From Omphiscola glabra (Eukaryota > Mollusca > Gastropoda > Lymnaeidae), in the NCBI GenBank assembly GCA_964017045.1, contig OZ024798.1, positions 11,181,793-11,245,792 on the forward strand: a stretch of 64,000 nt of DNA. The letters are read 5' to 3'. Every line of letters begins with the position of its first letter. Position 1 is the first letter of the stretch. Both the position numbers and the translations under genes were made by a program. This document shows, piece after piece, positions 1-10,800 of the stretch. Below the pieces are notes generated by a model. It was not told where the DNA came from and made no database searches. It worked only from the letters and a program-made list of their open reading frames with translations.

Positions 1-180
1 ATCGAGCTGAAACTCGTCACATAGACCCGCGGCCGATGACAACACATTCTTTCAAATTTTAAGCCCCAACCCCCAAATATCAGTTGTTTTTTTCCCCCTG
101 TGTTCCGAATGGGAAGACGAAAAGAAATATGATGACCCTAATTGCATAAAATAAAATTCCCGATAACTGCGCTGTATGGT

Positions 181-425
181 CAGTGGCGTAGCGAGCTTAG
201 CTCGCGCCCGGGGCACAATACCTTTTTAGCGCCCCAATACCTTTTAGCGCCCCCAATACCTTTTTAGCGCCCCAATACCTTTTTAGCGCCCCCAATACCT
301 TTTTAGCCCCCCCTCCTATTCGAAAACCATACAATATTATAGTAAAATATACCATTTGGCGCCCCTTTGTGAGTAGCGCCCGGGGCATGATGCCCCCCTT
401 GCCCCCCCCCCTCACTACGCCACTA
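181..425. mobile_element. hAT-like MITE, CAGTGGCGTAGC ends
   Basis: The left end reads CAGTGGCGTAGCGAGC and the right end reads CTCACTACGCCACTA, so the termini are inverted. The flanking 8-mers TGTATGGT and TAAATGGT match at 6 of 8 positions, as expected for an old hAT target duplication. The interior holds about five copies of a 19-20 bp unit (GCCCCAATACCTTTTTAGC). No coding capacity. Related ends occur at 13746 and 16601. Confidence 0.7.
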
Positions 426-1480
426 TAAATGGTGCGAAGTGTTTTTTTTTTTGTTCTGAAATAGTTGGTGAAATAAATCTGCGGTGTAAAAGCGGGTGAG
501 ACATTAGAATATTATTATTAAGATAAAATAATTTTTTATTTAAGGAATGCATTTAATATAGGATTTATATGAAAAACTTTGTTGTTAAGGGGGATGGGGG
601 TCGTTTAATTTGACATAATTTACCAGTGTCATCAAGCGTTTACTAATACAAGTATCGTTTATTATATATATATATATAAAGAGTTCTCTATATATATGTA
701 AAGAGTTCTCTATATATATGTAAAGAGTTCTCTCTATATATGTAAAGAGTTCTCTAAGAACCAAGCCGTTGACCCAGTTCTTTGGGACCAGTTTGGAAGG
801 ACTATTGATTTTTTTGATTATTTTTTTTTACAGAAGGAGACCAAAGCTTATAGTAAAGCTTAGGGCCCTATACAACCTTACTTCTTAGAGCCCCCATCCT
901 GTATTATGCCTGGGTGCCGAAAATAATCGTAACTTTTTTTTTGCGTGTCCCATCACATATCATTCATGGAGGTCATTTCCTATAGTAAGAAAGAGGGGTG
1001 GAGGGCTAAGTCCCCTTTCTTCTTTGGGTCCCATTCTTTATTATACCCGAATTCCCCGCATCCTACCAGACTCCTGGAGCCCCATCCTGTCTTACTTCTT
1101 CGTGCCTTATCCTACGTTAAACCTAGATCTGCCATCCATAACTTTTTTTATGCTACCTGTAGACTGTGCAAGTGGCTCATTCCATCACTCGTATAAATGC
1201 AGCACTTATTAAAAAAAGCGTTTTTATTTCATAATTATTGATAAGATCCTTGCCTCCATCTCCTTCTCAACCTTTGCCCCCGCGTGTGATCCCCACACCA
1301 CCACCCCCACCCCACCCACACCACCACCCCCACCAAAAAAAGCCCCAAAAAAACACGTTAACGGACATCACAAGGCTGTGTTAACTTACAAACGTCGCGC
1401 CTTTGAGAGAAATTGCGGTAAATGCGAAGAGATATCACCGCGTGCCGCCAGCTTGGTTGCCGCGACCCGCGAATTTATGT
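426..1480. other. Intergenic, no gene seen
   Basis: AT-rich sequence with poly-T runs, a (TA)n tract near 665 and CCACC-rich low complexity near 1295-1340. Apart from the short array at 660-757 I see no exon-like block. Confidence 0.5.
660..757. repeat. 22-bp tandem repeat, about 4 copies
   Basis: Unit close to TATATATGTAAAGAGTTCTC, repeated head to tail after a TA dinucleotide run. Confidence 0.8.
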
Positions 1481-1640
1481 CCTAAATTTATCCCTAAACA
1501 TAACCTGAACCCTAAATCTATCCCTAAACCTAACCTGAACCCTAAATCTATCCCTAAACCTAACCTGAACACTAAATCTATCCCTAAACCTAACCTGAAC
1601 ACTAAATCTATCCCTAAACCTAACCTGAACCCTAAACAAA
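1481..1640. repeat. 30-bp tandem repeat rich in CCTAA
   Basis: Five full copies of a 30-bp unit built from CCCTAAATCTAT and CCCTAAACCTAA blocks. Because 30 is a multiple of three, open frames persist on both strands, but the translation is purely repetitive. The CCTAA content is telomere-like but not a canonical TTAGGG array. Confidence 0.85.
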
Positions 1641-1654
1641 TCACTAGCCTGGGA

Positions 1655-1722
1655 TTGACCCTACCGGAACCAGGGTTTTGACCCTATTGGAATCAGGGTT
1701 TTGACCCTATCGGAACCAGGGA
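1655..1722. repeat. 25-bp tandem repeat, 3 copies
   Basis: Unit GACCCTATCGGAACCAGGG plus TTTT, three imperfect copies directly after the 30-bp array. Confidence 0.75.
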
Positions 1723-1865
1723 CAAAACACGCAAATGACGTCATGGTGGTATCTCTTATTTATGAGTAAGTTTCCTTGTTTTTTTTTAAATTTCAGAATG
1801 AGAAAGTTAGTCAACTTTTTTTAAAAAAAATTATTTTTAAACACTGTACAAAAACCACTCCAATT

Positions 1866-1985
1866 TTAACACGTTTGATGTTTGTCAAAACACGTTTGAT
1901 GTTTCTTAAAACACGTTTGAATTTTCTCAGAACACGTTTGTCGCTTCTCAAAACACGTTTGAATGTTTCTTAAAAGACATTTGAT
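1866..1985. repeat. About 21-bp tandem repeat, 6 copies
   Basis: Imperfect unit AAAACACGTTTGATGTTTCT. A CA-dinucleotide run follows near 2070-2085. Confidence 0.75.
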
Positions 1986-2119
1986 GGCTCACATAATATG
2001 TTTACACAATTCGTTGTTCGCGTGGCGACATCACACTCGGTACACCGTATATGTCCGTAACCTCTACACACACACACACACAAACGGCATCTGATAACAC
2101 GTGTTTCCAATGTACAGAA

Positions 2120-2302
2120 TCAGCTTAATGCCTCCTCCCAGTCATAAAACCGGGTATGATCAACACGCACACTGACAAGGAAAAGCTGCAGGTAAGACTC
2201 AGAAATGTGCAGACGGTACATCCCTTGCGCATCAGTTATCTCCACAGACCACTCTAACCCACACGGAACGAACTCTCGTAATTTTTTTGGTGTGGAAATG
2301 CA
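2120..2302 (-). CDS. Candidate last coding exon of an unidentified gene
   Basis: On the minus strand a strong acceptor (CCCCCCTCTTCTCGCTAAAG) is followed by 61 codons, including the stop TGA. The predicted peptide is not low-complexity: it starts CISTPKKLREFVPCGLEW, contains VEITDAQGMYRLHISE, and ends FYDWEEALS. Composition and the clean splice site look like a true C-terminal exon, in phase 0 if the acceptor is right. I do not recognise the family. Upstream exons would lie at higher coordinates; the 6.2-kb block does not join it in phase. It could also be part of a decayed transposon gene. Confidence 0.4.
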   Translation of the reverse strand, partial: CISTPKKLREFVPCGLEWSVEITDAQGMYRLHISESYLQLFLVSVRVDHTRFYDWEEALS

Positions 2303-2630
2303 CTTTAGCGAGAAGAGGGGGGCCGAACCGGTTCGCACTTTTTCTTAATTGTGGCAGATGAACGGACCGATAGCCTCGACGCAAACAAAACCCGGCACAC
2401 GGGGTTTAGGGAGACAAACAAAACATGGCGTGCCACCAACGCGTGCGGCCTCGCCACGGCACATCTCCTTATCGGAGCGGTCAAAATTAATTGGCGATTT
2501 ATATTTTTTTTTAGTGGGTTTTTTTTTTTTTTGGTGTATTTATTATAATTTTTTTTGTGCGTTTTTTTTCTCTTTCAAATAATTTTTATCAACTCCTTGA
2601 AATTTTGTAGAGTTTTCAAAGGATCGGTCG

Positions 2631-3360
2631 GTGAAGGGCAAAGTGAGGCAAGTGGCGGGTGAGTCTAGGGCAGAGCGAGCCAAGTGGCGGGTGAGTCTAG
2701 GGCAGAGCGAGCCAAGTGGCGGGTGAGTCTAGGGCAGAGCGAGTCAAGTGGCGGGCGAGTCTAGGGCAGAGTGAGCCAAGTGGTGGGTGAGTCTAGGGCA
2801 GAGTGAGCCAAGGGGCGGGTGAGTCTAGGGCAGAGCGAGCCAAGTGGCGGGTGAATCTAGGGCAGAGCGAGCCAAGTGGCGGGTTAGTCTAGAACAGAGT
2901 GAGTCATGTGATGGGTGAGTCTAGGGCAGAGTGAGCCAAGGGGCGGGTGAGTCTAGGGCAGAGTGAGCCAAGTGGTGGGTGAGTCTAGGGCAGAGTGAGC
3001 CAAGTGACGGGTGCGTCTAGGGCAGAGCGAGCCAAGTCGCGGGTGAATCTAGGGCAGAGTGAGCCAAGTGGTGGGTGAGTCTAGGGCAGAGTGAGCCAAG
3101 TGGCGGGTGAGTCTAGGGAAGAGTGAGCCAAGTGGCGGGTGAGTCTAGGGCAGAGTGAGCCAAGTGGCGGGTTAGTCTAGGGCAGAGCGAGCCAAGTGGC
3201 GTTTGAATCTAGGGCAGAGTGAGCCAAGTGGCGGGTGAGTCTAGGGCAGAGTGAGCCCAGTGGCGGGTGAGTCTAGGGCAGAGTGAGTCTTGTTGCGGGT
3301 GAGTCTGTGGCAGAGTGAGCCAAATGGCGGGTGAGTCTATGGCAGAGTGAGCCAAATGTG
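2631..3360. repeat. 32-bp minisatellite, about 23 copies
   Basis: Unit begins GTCTAGGGCAGAGTGAGCCA and continues AGTGGCGGGTGA. Copies differ by scattered substitutions (gtgagcc/gcgagcc, ggcgg/ggtgg). G-rich on the plus strand. Confidence 0.95.
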
Positions 3361-3990
3361 CTTAAAGATCAAGCTCAGAGATGAGTGTGGGAGGCAAAGG
3401 TAGGAAGGCATGTTTCGGGAGGTGTGTGTCATTGTCTAATGGCAAAGGGGAGTGTGGTTGTCTAAAAGGGTGCGTGTGGTTGTCCAAAGGGTGTGTCGGT
3501 TTGTCTGAAACGGGGTGTGTGGGTGTACAAAAAAAGGGGGGGGAGTAAGGGGTTAGGATTAGGTATGGGTTAGGGTTAGACAACAGCAGAAACTTTGATT
3601 TAGCGATATGTGTTTTTTCTGATTCCCTCGGTTTTCCATTTGGTCTCAACCCCCACCCCCCACCCCCCAAACATAAGAGCGTGTCATCCGATGCAGTACG
3701 CAACCCCCCCCCCCGCCACCCGCAAAAGACACACCATATTCCTAACGACCACAATAGAAAGGCATGGGCTCCAAAGACATACCTTGTAATCAATGATACG
3801 AATGTTGACAGCAGTGTGGTGACAGACTAAAAGAGGGTGGCTATCAGAGTGTGTGGGACGGCTGATATTAGCAACGAAGGTGTCATAAGGGCGACAATTT
3901 AGATAACTGTTTAACGATTGGGTTAGTTTACGACTGCACAGCTGGTTGATACAGGCTCTAACAACGGTTGACATCTGCTGCTCATTAGGC
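3361..3990. other. G/C-tract-rich intergenic DNA
   Basis: Holds about four imperfect 26-bp units around GTGTGTGGTTGTCTAAAAGG (3425-3530) and long C runs near 3650-3715. No exon-like block seen. Confidence 0.5.
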
Positions 3991-4178
3991 CTGCACCAAA
4001 TACGGCCCGCGGGCCACATACGGCCCGCCAGCTTCCACTTTGCGGCCCGTGAAGTAACGAAATATTCTTTTTTTTTTTCTTTAATAGCTCCCCACCCCCG
4101 TGCTATTTTCTTTCGGCCCGCACACGTTTTTTTATAAAGTATTACGTCTCACCTTACATTCTGAGTTGAGCAGGCCTG
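3991..4178. mobile_element. hAT-like remnant with GGCCCGC-rich end
   Basis: The left part reads GCCTGCACCAAATACGGCCC then GCGGGCCACATACGGCCC. The right part ends GAGCAGGCCTGC. The same terminal sequence recurs, inverted, at 63362-63432. Boundaries are approximate. Confidence 0.45.
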
Positions 4179-4965
4179 CTGAACATTATATTGGATAAAG
4201 GTTTAGGGTTAAGACCGGATTAGTGTATGAGTTCAGTGCTATTCATGCATTGAGTTCAGTGCTATTCATGCATTGAGTTCAGGAAGAGGTCAAGAAGAAG
4301 AACCGACATAAAATTAATAATTCTATTCTCTTACTAATTTGCTCCTCACACCACTTTGTTGGACGACCACAAGGTCATCGTCTCATTTAAGAAATCAATC
4401 TTTTGTACCCCAGTCTGTCAGAATTACCCAGAGTGTTCCCCCCCCCCTCCCCCAGCGGTTTCAAAATTTAAATCAGACCTTATCAAAGTGTAGGACCCCT
4501 CCTCCCCCCCCCCAAACCAAGGGAGGGTAGAGATAGCTCTGGGGGCGCTGAAAGGCTTTGGAGATTATTTATTTTAAAAGGGGGGGGGGGGGTGGGTGTG
4601 TGCTTGGGCTCTCAAAATGGGTGCCAGGAAATTATATCCAGAATAAACTTTCACTTAAAATTATATATTAAAAAAAAAAAAAGATGATGAACACCTTGAA
4701 AGCCGGATTCCAATAAAACTGCACGCCACATGTAATGCTTTCAAACATAACGAAAAGAGAGAAAATGGAAATAGGATAGAAAACCAAACACTATACATCA
4801 CGAGACAGGCCCTGAATGGGGACCCCTCAATGTACCGGGAAAAGAGGAAGACCAAGAGCCACACGGAAGAAGGGAGTAGAGACAGTGGGGGGGGGGGAGA
4901 GAAGCAAGAAAAGCTGGGCTGAACTAGCAAAGATTTAATTTCGCACAAAGCAACAACAACAACAA

Positions 4966-5006
<41 letters not shown>

Positions 5007-6117
5007 ATATAGAAATGTGAGCATTGTGAATTATTTTAAGACATTAAGCCGGGCACCGACAAAAACTGCTATCACTCTACGGAGCAAAGCCATTGCATTA
5101 AGAACAACAGACCCATGACGACGTTATAATATCTAAAATTGCTGCTGAGTCATTATACTACATTAATAAAGACCAAATGTATATGTTAATGAACGAGTCT
5201 TCAGATCGCATTATCCCAGTCTATCCACTGAATGGATAACTATTATAAAGTTGTTTTTTTTTATCTGAGATGTGTTTCAGGGTCATATTTTGTTCCCCGT
5301 TGTTGTTACTTTGTAATTCGCTATTGATCCATTCCATAATAAATCTACATATATATATATTATCGGATATCCGACGTTTCGGTTAGTCATCCTTCGGAAA
5401 AAACGACGCTCTACTGAGGGCGCTAAGGTGAATTTTATGGCCCCCAGAAGGACGGTGGACGAAAAAAAAATTGAGAACCGCTGATATTAATGATCACTGA
5501 CAGAGTTATTATTGTCACTAAGCGTCAGTTCACACGATGAGATGTCGAGTCAAATTGTTGTAGGAGCGCACTATTTTGTGCGTGGTTTCTTTCTTTGGGG
5601 ATTTTAATCAAATAGTAATTTGAAAGTTGTGACAAGGCTTCATACACGAATGGCATCAAATGCTTGAAGGAAAATATTTGATCGTGTGAACTGTCCCTAA
5701 GGGAGTGAAGTCTTATTGGTTTATGACAGCTGGTTTTTTACGCTTCAGAAATACTTCAAAAGTTTTAATTCTTTTAAACTTTTAACATATTTTCTTGGTT
5801 AGAATATTCATTCGCGTTCGCTGAAATTAAATACGCACAGCGTAATATCAAAATAAAAATAAATAAATATTTCCAATGAAATGGATCAATAAAAAATAAT
5901 ATCATCGGCTATCTCTGCAAGGGGCACTACCAAGTTTAAACATAAATAATTTCAGTTACCTCCCCCAAATATCAAGTTGGCATCTACAGACCTCGACTCC
6001 TTACTCCAGTAATGGCCTACACAAATTGTAACCACCACGGGCAGTTTTTTTTTTATCGCGAATCAACCGATCATTTTACTCAAAAAAAAATATAAAAAAT
6101 TTAAATTAAATATTTAT
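4179..6117. other. Intergenic, low-complexity tracts only
   Basis: Contains a 23-bp direct repeat (GAGTTCAGTGCTATTCATGC, about 2.5 copies, 4228-4280), G runs near 4580 and 4885, and a (CAA)n-poly(A) tract at 4950-5003 that could be the tail of a retroposed element. No gene supported. Confidence 0.5.
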
Positions 6118-6378
6118 ACTTTTTTTTTTCGCAGGATGAAATCCCAAGGCTTGGTATCTTTCTTTAGGAGGATAAGCCGGTCCCTTAGACCAGCAAATCG
6201 CCTCTCTCCACGCACCTGGACAACTCATGTGGATGATACAGCCAGGTGCCACACGCGTCACAGGAGTTACATATTCATTACTATCCACCTCCATCTCCAG
6301 GTTTGAATTCAGAGTTTCCACTCTCGTAGATGAGTTGCCGTTCAAGTTCATCGAGAGTCATACGCGAGTGCTGCGGAC
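6118..6378. other. Exon-like block, strand uncertain
   Basis: On the plus strand a textbook acceptor (TTTTTTTTTTCGCAG) opens at 6135 and a possible donor CCAG|GTTTGA lies at 6299, with a 55-codon open frame starting ATGAAATCCCAAGG. On the minus strand a frame of up to 81 codons contains VTRVAPGCIIHMSCPG followed by the strong donor CAG|GTGCGT. Both readings have splice-like borders and neither was matched to a family. It may be an isolated exon or a gene fragment. Confidence 0.25.
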
Positions 6379-6781
6379 GTATTAGCTTACCTTTGTTTTT
6401 TTGGTGGTGGGGATTGAGCTCCAGACCGACAGCTATTCGGGTTGACTCAGACGAGACGGCTCTACCACCCAGTACCCAAGATGATAAATTATTTAAATAT
6501 GCTGCCTTACTGAAAACAAATTATTTACATATATTCGTACTGCACACAATTCTCAGATGACAGCACATCTAGACGTGCCGAATAAGTACCTAAATAAATG
6601 GTATATAATTCATACAGATTTGAAAAAAAATCTCTTTTCTTAAAATAAAAGTATAATTCATTTATTTCAAAGTGTGCAGCCCGTCACAAGTCGGTGCTTA
6701 GTAAATAAAAGTCGCAATGATGCTAAAAGGGTGGGGGGGGGGGGCCGATATCGTGTGCTAGGAAATCCTGTGCTATATAAG

Positions 6782-6935
6782 GGGTGTGCCACAATCATTG
6801 TAATAGGTGCGCCACAATCGGTGTACTAGGTGTGCCACAATCGATGTACTAGGTGTGCCAAAATCGATGTACTAGGTGTGCCACAATCATTGTAATAGTT
6901 GTGCCACAATCGGTGTACTAGGTGTGCCACAATCA
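6782..6935. repeat. 23-bp tandem repeat, about 6.5 copies
   Basis: Unit GGTGTGCCACAATCGATGTA plus CTA, with small substitutions between copies. Confidence 0.9.
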
Positions 6936-7773
6936 ACCGACTGAGATATAGAGGATACGTATACATGCCGTTTAATACGAAAAATAAATCAGACACAAGA
7001 AATGGACAAAACCATTACATTAGCATTTTTAAATCATGTCTTTCGACTCCTTCGTCACAGAGAAGAGGGGGAATCAGAGGTGGGAAACAATAAGATGCAT
7101 TCATTAGCTATAATTTATAATGCAATATTATTTTACAAAATACACAACAAAAAAAAAACTTTTTAAAAAAATCATTTTAAATCGAAAAATATTTTTTGTG
7201 TAAGGTTCATAATAATATATAGTCAATTTTTTGATAATTCGTTTGATTAATTTTAAATAATTCAGTGTCGTTATTTTTTTTAAAAATTATTTGTGCTTTT
7301 TACCTTTTTTTAAAATATATTCGAAAAAATAAATTTCCCCCCAAACTTTCATTTATGCAGCACTTTGTCTTAAGAATTATTTTTTAAAAATTTCTTTAAT
7401 GCGTGATTTTTTATAATTCATGTTTAGGGTAATGGTGTGTCTTTTTATGATGCTAAATGGTGCAAATATAATTTTCTTGCCCTTAATAAATACCTACGTC
7501 TTAAAACTGTTTTAAAATATATATATATATATTGTTTTTAATACTATATTAAGAATATAGTTTTCTTTTTTTATGAGACAATGTTCACCCCTAAAAGAAA
7601 ACAGGAATAAATTTTCTTGAATTTATTTTTAACAAATTATACAAATTTTAAGTTTTTATTAAATCTTTCTAAAGCCACATTCTCTAACAATACAAAAAAA
7701 AAAATAATTAAGAAATTAAAATGCTTATTTATATTTTTTAAACCGAAGCTTTTTTTCTGACACCAAGAGTGTC
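6936..7773. other. AT-rich region upstream of the stress protein gene
   Basis: Long T and A runs and a short (TA)n at 7519-7533. TATTTATATTTTTT at about 7724 could be a TATA-like element about 50 bp before the ATG at 7774. Nothing else seen. Confidence 0.35.
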
Positions 7774-7880
7774 ATGGCCGCCGCGTCGCGAAATTCAACA
7801 AAAGCTGAGGTCTGTGGCGTACGGCTTGTTCCGATTGATGTGGTGCCATCTCGTACGCTGGCTCAGCTGAACGGCTCAAC

Positions 7881-10800
7881 ATGCCAAAAGCAGACGAAAA
7901 GGCGGGCAACAACCGACACTCTTGCTACACTGAAACAAGCCATCATCCCTTGGGTTCAGGCGGCCCCCCTACAGCTGCACCTGTGAGTAGCCGAGTCCAG
8001 ACATCAAACACATGTAGATTGCATCATGGTGATATACCTGATATACATTTCACGTTGACGACATGCGACATATACACCATTTTTGTGGATGACATACAAC
8101 AGATAAACTCATTACACTGCATGTTGATGGAGTGTGACATCATGGTGTGCGTCAGATCCCCGCCTCGGGACATTTCCCACGAGGAAGTCGTACCTCTGTT
8201 TGGTCCCACAAACCCAAATACCTTGTTCCCCGCTACCGTGCCCAATGTTGGGGAAATAACCTAGAGCTCTCAATATCATTTCAGAATTTCGTTGTTGCTG
8301 AGGTCATTTATATGCCTACTGAATGATACACATATAATTTAAAAAAATAACTTTGGAGTTCTTTAGTTGCTTAAAAAATTATTTAAATCTCTTTTTAAAA
8401 TGGAATTAAAACATTAATGTGGTACTTATTACTATTCAAATCGGGTTGATTTATTTGTAGAAGTTAGATTTAGTGATCACATCGCACTTTTTGTTCCAAC
8501 CCCTCTAGTTTATCTGAAAATTGAGCGTGTGTATGTGTATGGTTTGGGGGGGGGGGGGTAAACCTGAAAGTTGTTTCGTCTAACAGTCGGTCGTTCGGCT
8601 TAGGTTCCCAGCAGCAGCATGCCTGGGAACATCATCCGAGATCCCGCCCGAGCCTCACGGCAGCAGCATGCCTGGGAGCATCATCAAAGATCCTGCCCGA
8701 TAGTCCCCGGTAGCAGCATGCCTGGGAACACCATCCAAGATCCGGCCCGATAGTCCCCGGTAGCAGCATGCCTGGGAACACCATCCAAGATGCTGCCCCG
8801 AGATTCTGGTCGCAGTATTTCGTGTTGCTCCGGGTGATTACGACGAAAGCTAGTTATAATATATATATTTATAATCCAGAAGCGACCAAGAAACGGCTAC
8901 CCAGGATACCCCCCATTCACCCCCCCCCCCCAACCGGACCATTTTTGTAGGTTGCGTGGCATCAGCTTTATGTCTAACCGTGACATAATAGGACTGTAGC
9001 GAACCCGTTTCAAAGATCGACTTTCATTATCACAAAGGGCCGACAGTGCATTTAAAAACTGAATGCTTGTGTTCTGCATACGGGAAGAAAAACGATTTTA
9101 ATAAGACGAATATCTATTTTAAACACATGGACCAAGAACTCGCCGCTACCACTCGCGATCATGCGCAGTTTTCAGCCCTGCGCTGACCTGTTAACCAATG
9201 CTTGGCGATTTGGCACCGCGTGCCGACAGAGAGGGTGATGCGTGCCAACTGTGGCACGCGTGTCATAGGCTCGCCACCGCTAACCTGGGATCTCTAAGGG
9301 GGGTGGATGTGATCAAGCGAGTCACCTTGATATAAACTGTCTACTAAATGCATGAACCGAAGGAGCCGTCTAAAACAATATAATACATATATTTATTTAT
9401 TTATATAAAAAATATAAATAAAGTTCCACAACAGACCATACTGGGGGAAACCTAGTGCGTACTTACCAATGAATGTAATGGTTTCCCAACCTCTTCAATA
9501 TTCTGAATCCCTGTCATTAGTTTGTCTAAGTATCACACACCGCCTCCCCCGTATACTAAAGTAGCAATGCCTTATAAAATTTGTAAACAAATTATAACAT
9601 ATTAAACATATGGGAGAGAAAAGTTCTCCGGATAATATAATTTGTACCAGCAAAGGATGAATATGGCTGGAGAATGCGAGCGAATCAGAAATTTTGCAGT
9701 CTATATCAGGATCCCACGATAGTAGCAGAATTATTTTTTTAAGGGGCAAGCTACGCTGGAGGGGGGCTGGGGATGGCAATTAGAAAGAAGTCCAAATGAC
9801 AGAGTAGTGGTGAGGGTGCATCAACAAAACCCTAGACCAGTGGTTCTCAACCTTTCTAATGCCGCGACCCTTTAATATAATTCCTCATGTTAAGGCGACC
9901 CCCAGCCACAGAATTATTTTCTCTGCTACTTCATAACTGTAGAGTACATGTGCTTTCCGAGGGTCTTAGGCGACCCCTGGGAAAGGGTCATTCGACACCA
10001 AAGGGGTCGCGACCCACAGGTTGAGAACCCCTGCCCTAGGGGAAAACGTCTCAAAGGCAGACTTAGGTTTGGATACAAGAAATGAAAAAAGATCTGCAGC
10101 AGATCTGAATCCAAGCATGGAAAAGAAAAGCATTAGTTGGATCTGAGTGGAAGGAAGTGATGAGGCAAGCCAAAGACCTACTTGGGCTGCATCGCCACAG
10201 GGATGGATGGATGAAATTTATAACTAAATCGTATATTAAATTACGTAAAGAACTCAAGAACTTGAAAAAAAAGTATTAATAATTTTGTGACTATTAAAAT
10301 TACTGAAATTAAAATAGTTTAATAAAGACAAAAATACTTAAAATACCATTAGTCACATAAGTAAAAAGCCTATGGCTCATCTGTTACATCACTAAAACGT
10401 CTATGGCACATCTGTTCTTGCATCACTAGAAGTCTATGGGTCATCTTTTCTTGTATCACTAAAAGTCTATAGGTCATCTTTTCTTGCATCACTAATAGTC
10501 TAGGGCTCATATGTTCTTACATCACTAAAAAGCCTGTGGCTCATCTGTTCTTTCGCCACTAAAAAGTCTAAGAATCATCTGTTCTTACATCACTAAAACG
10601 TCTATGGCTCATCTGCTCTTACGTCACTTTTCCTCGCATAATGTGAAATGCCAACACGCAACCCCCTAAGGGTTGGGAGGCTCTGAACAAATTTATTCGC
10701 CTCCCTGCATTTCTTGGTTGTAGATTATCGTCAAGCCAGAGGCGTGTGTCGTGGTGATGCCCTTGGATGCCAGTGAACACAGTGAATACTGCCTGGAGTT

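Noticed and set aside
2631..3360. CRISPR-like regular repeats
   Set aside because: Head-to-tail units without unique spacers, in an animal genome; ordinary minisatellite. The same applies to the other arrays.
4950..5003. Poly(A) tail of a retrogene
   Set aside because: The (CAA)n-poly(A) tract has no coding or LINE sequence before it that I can recognise.
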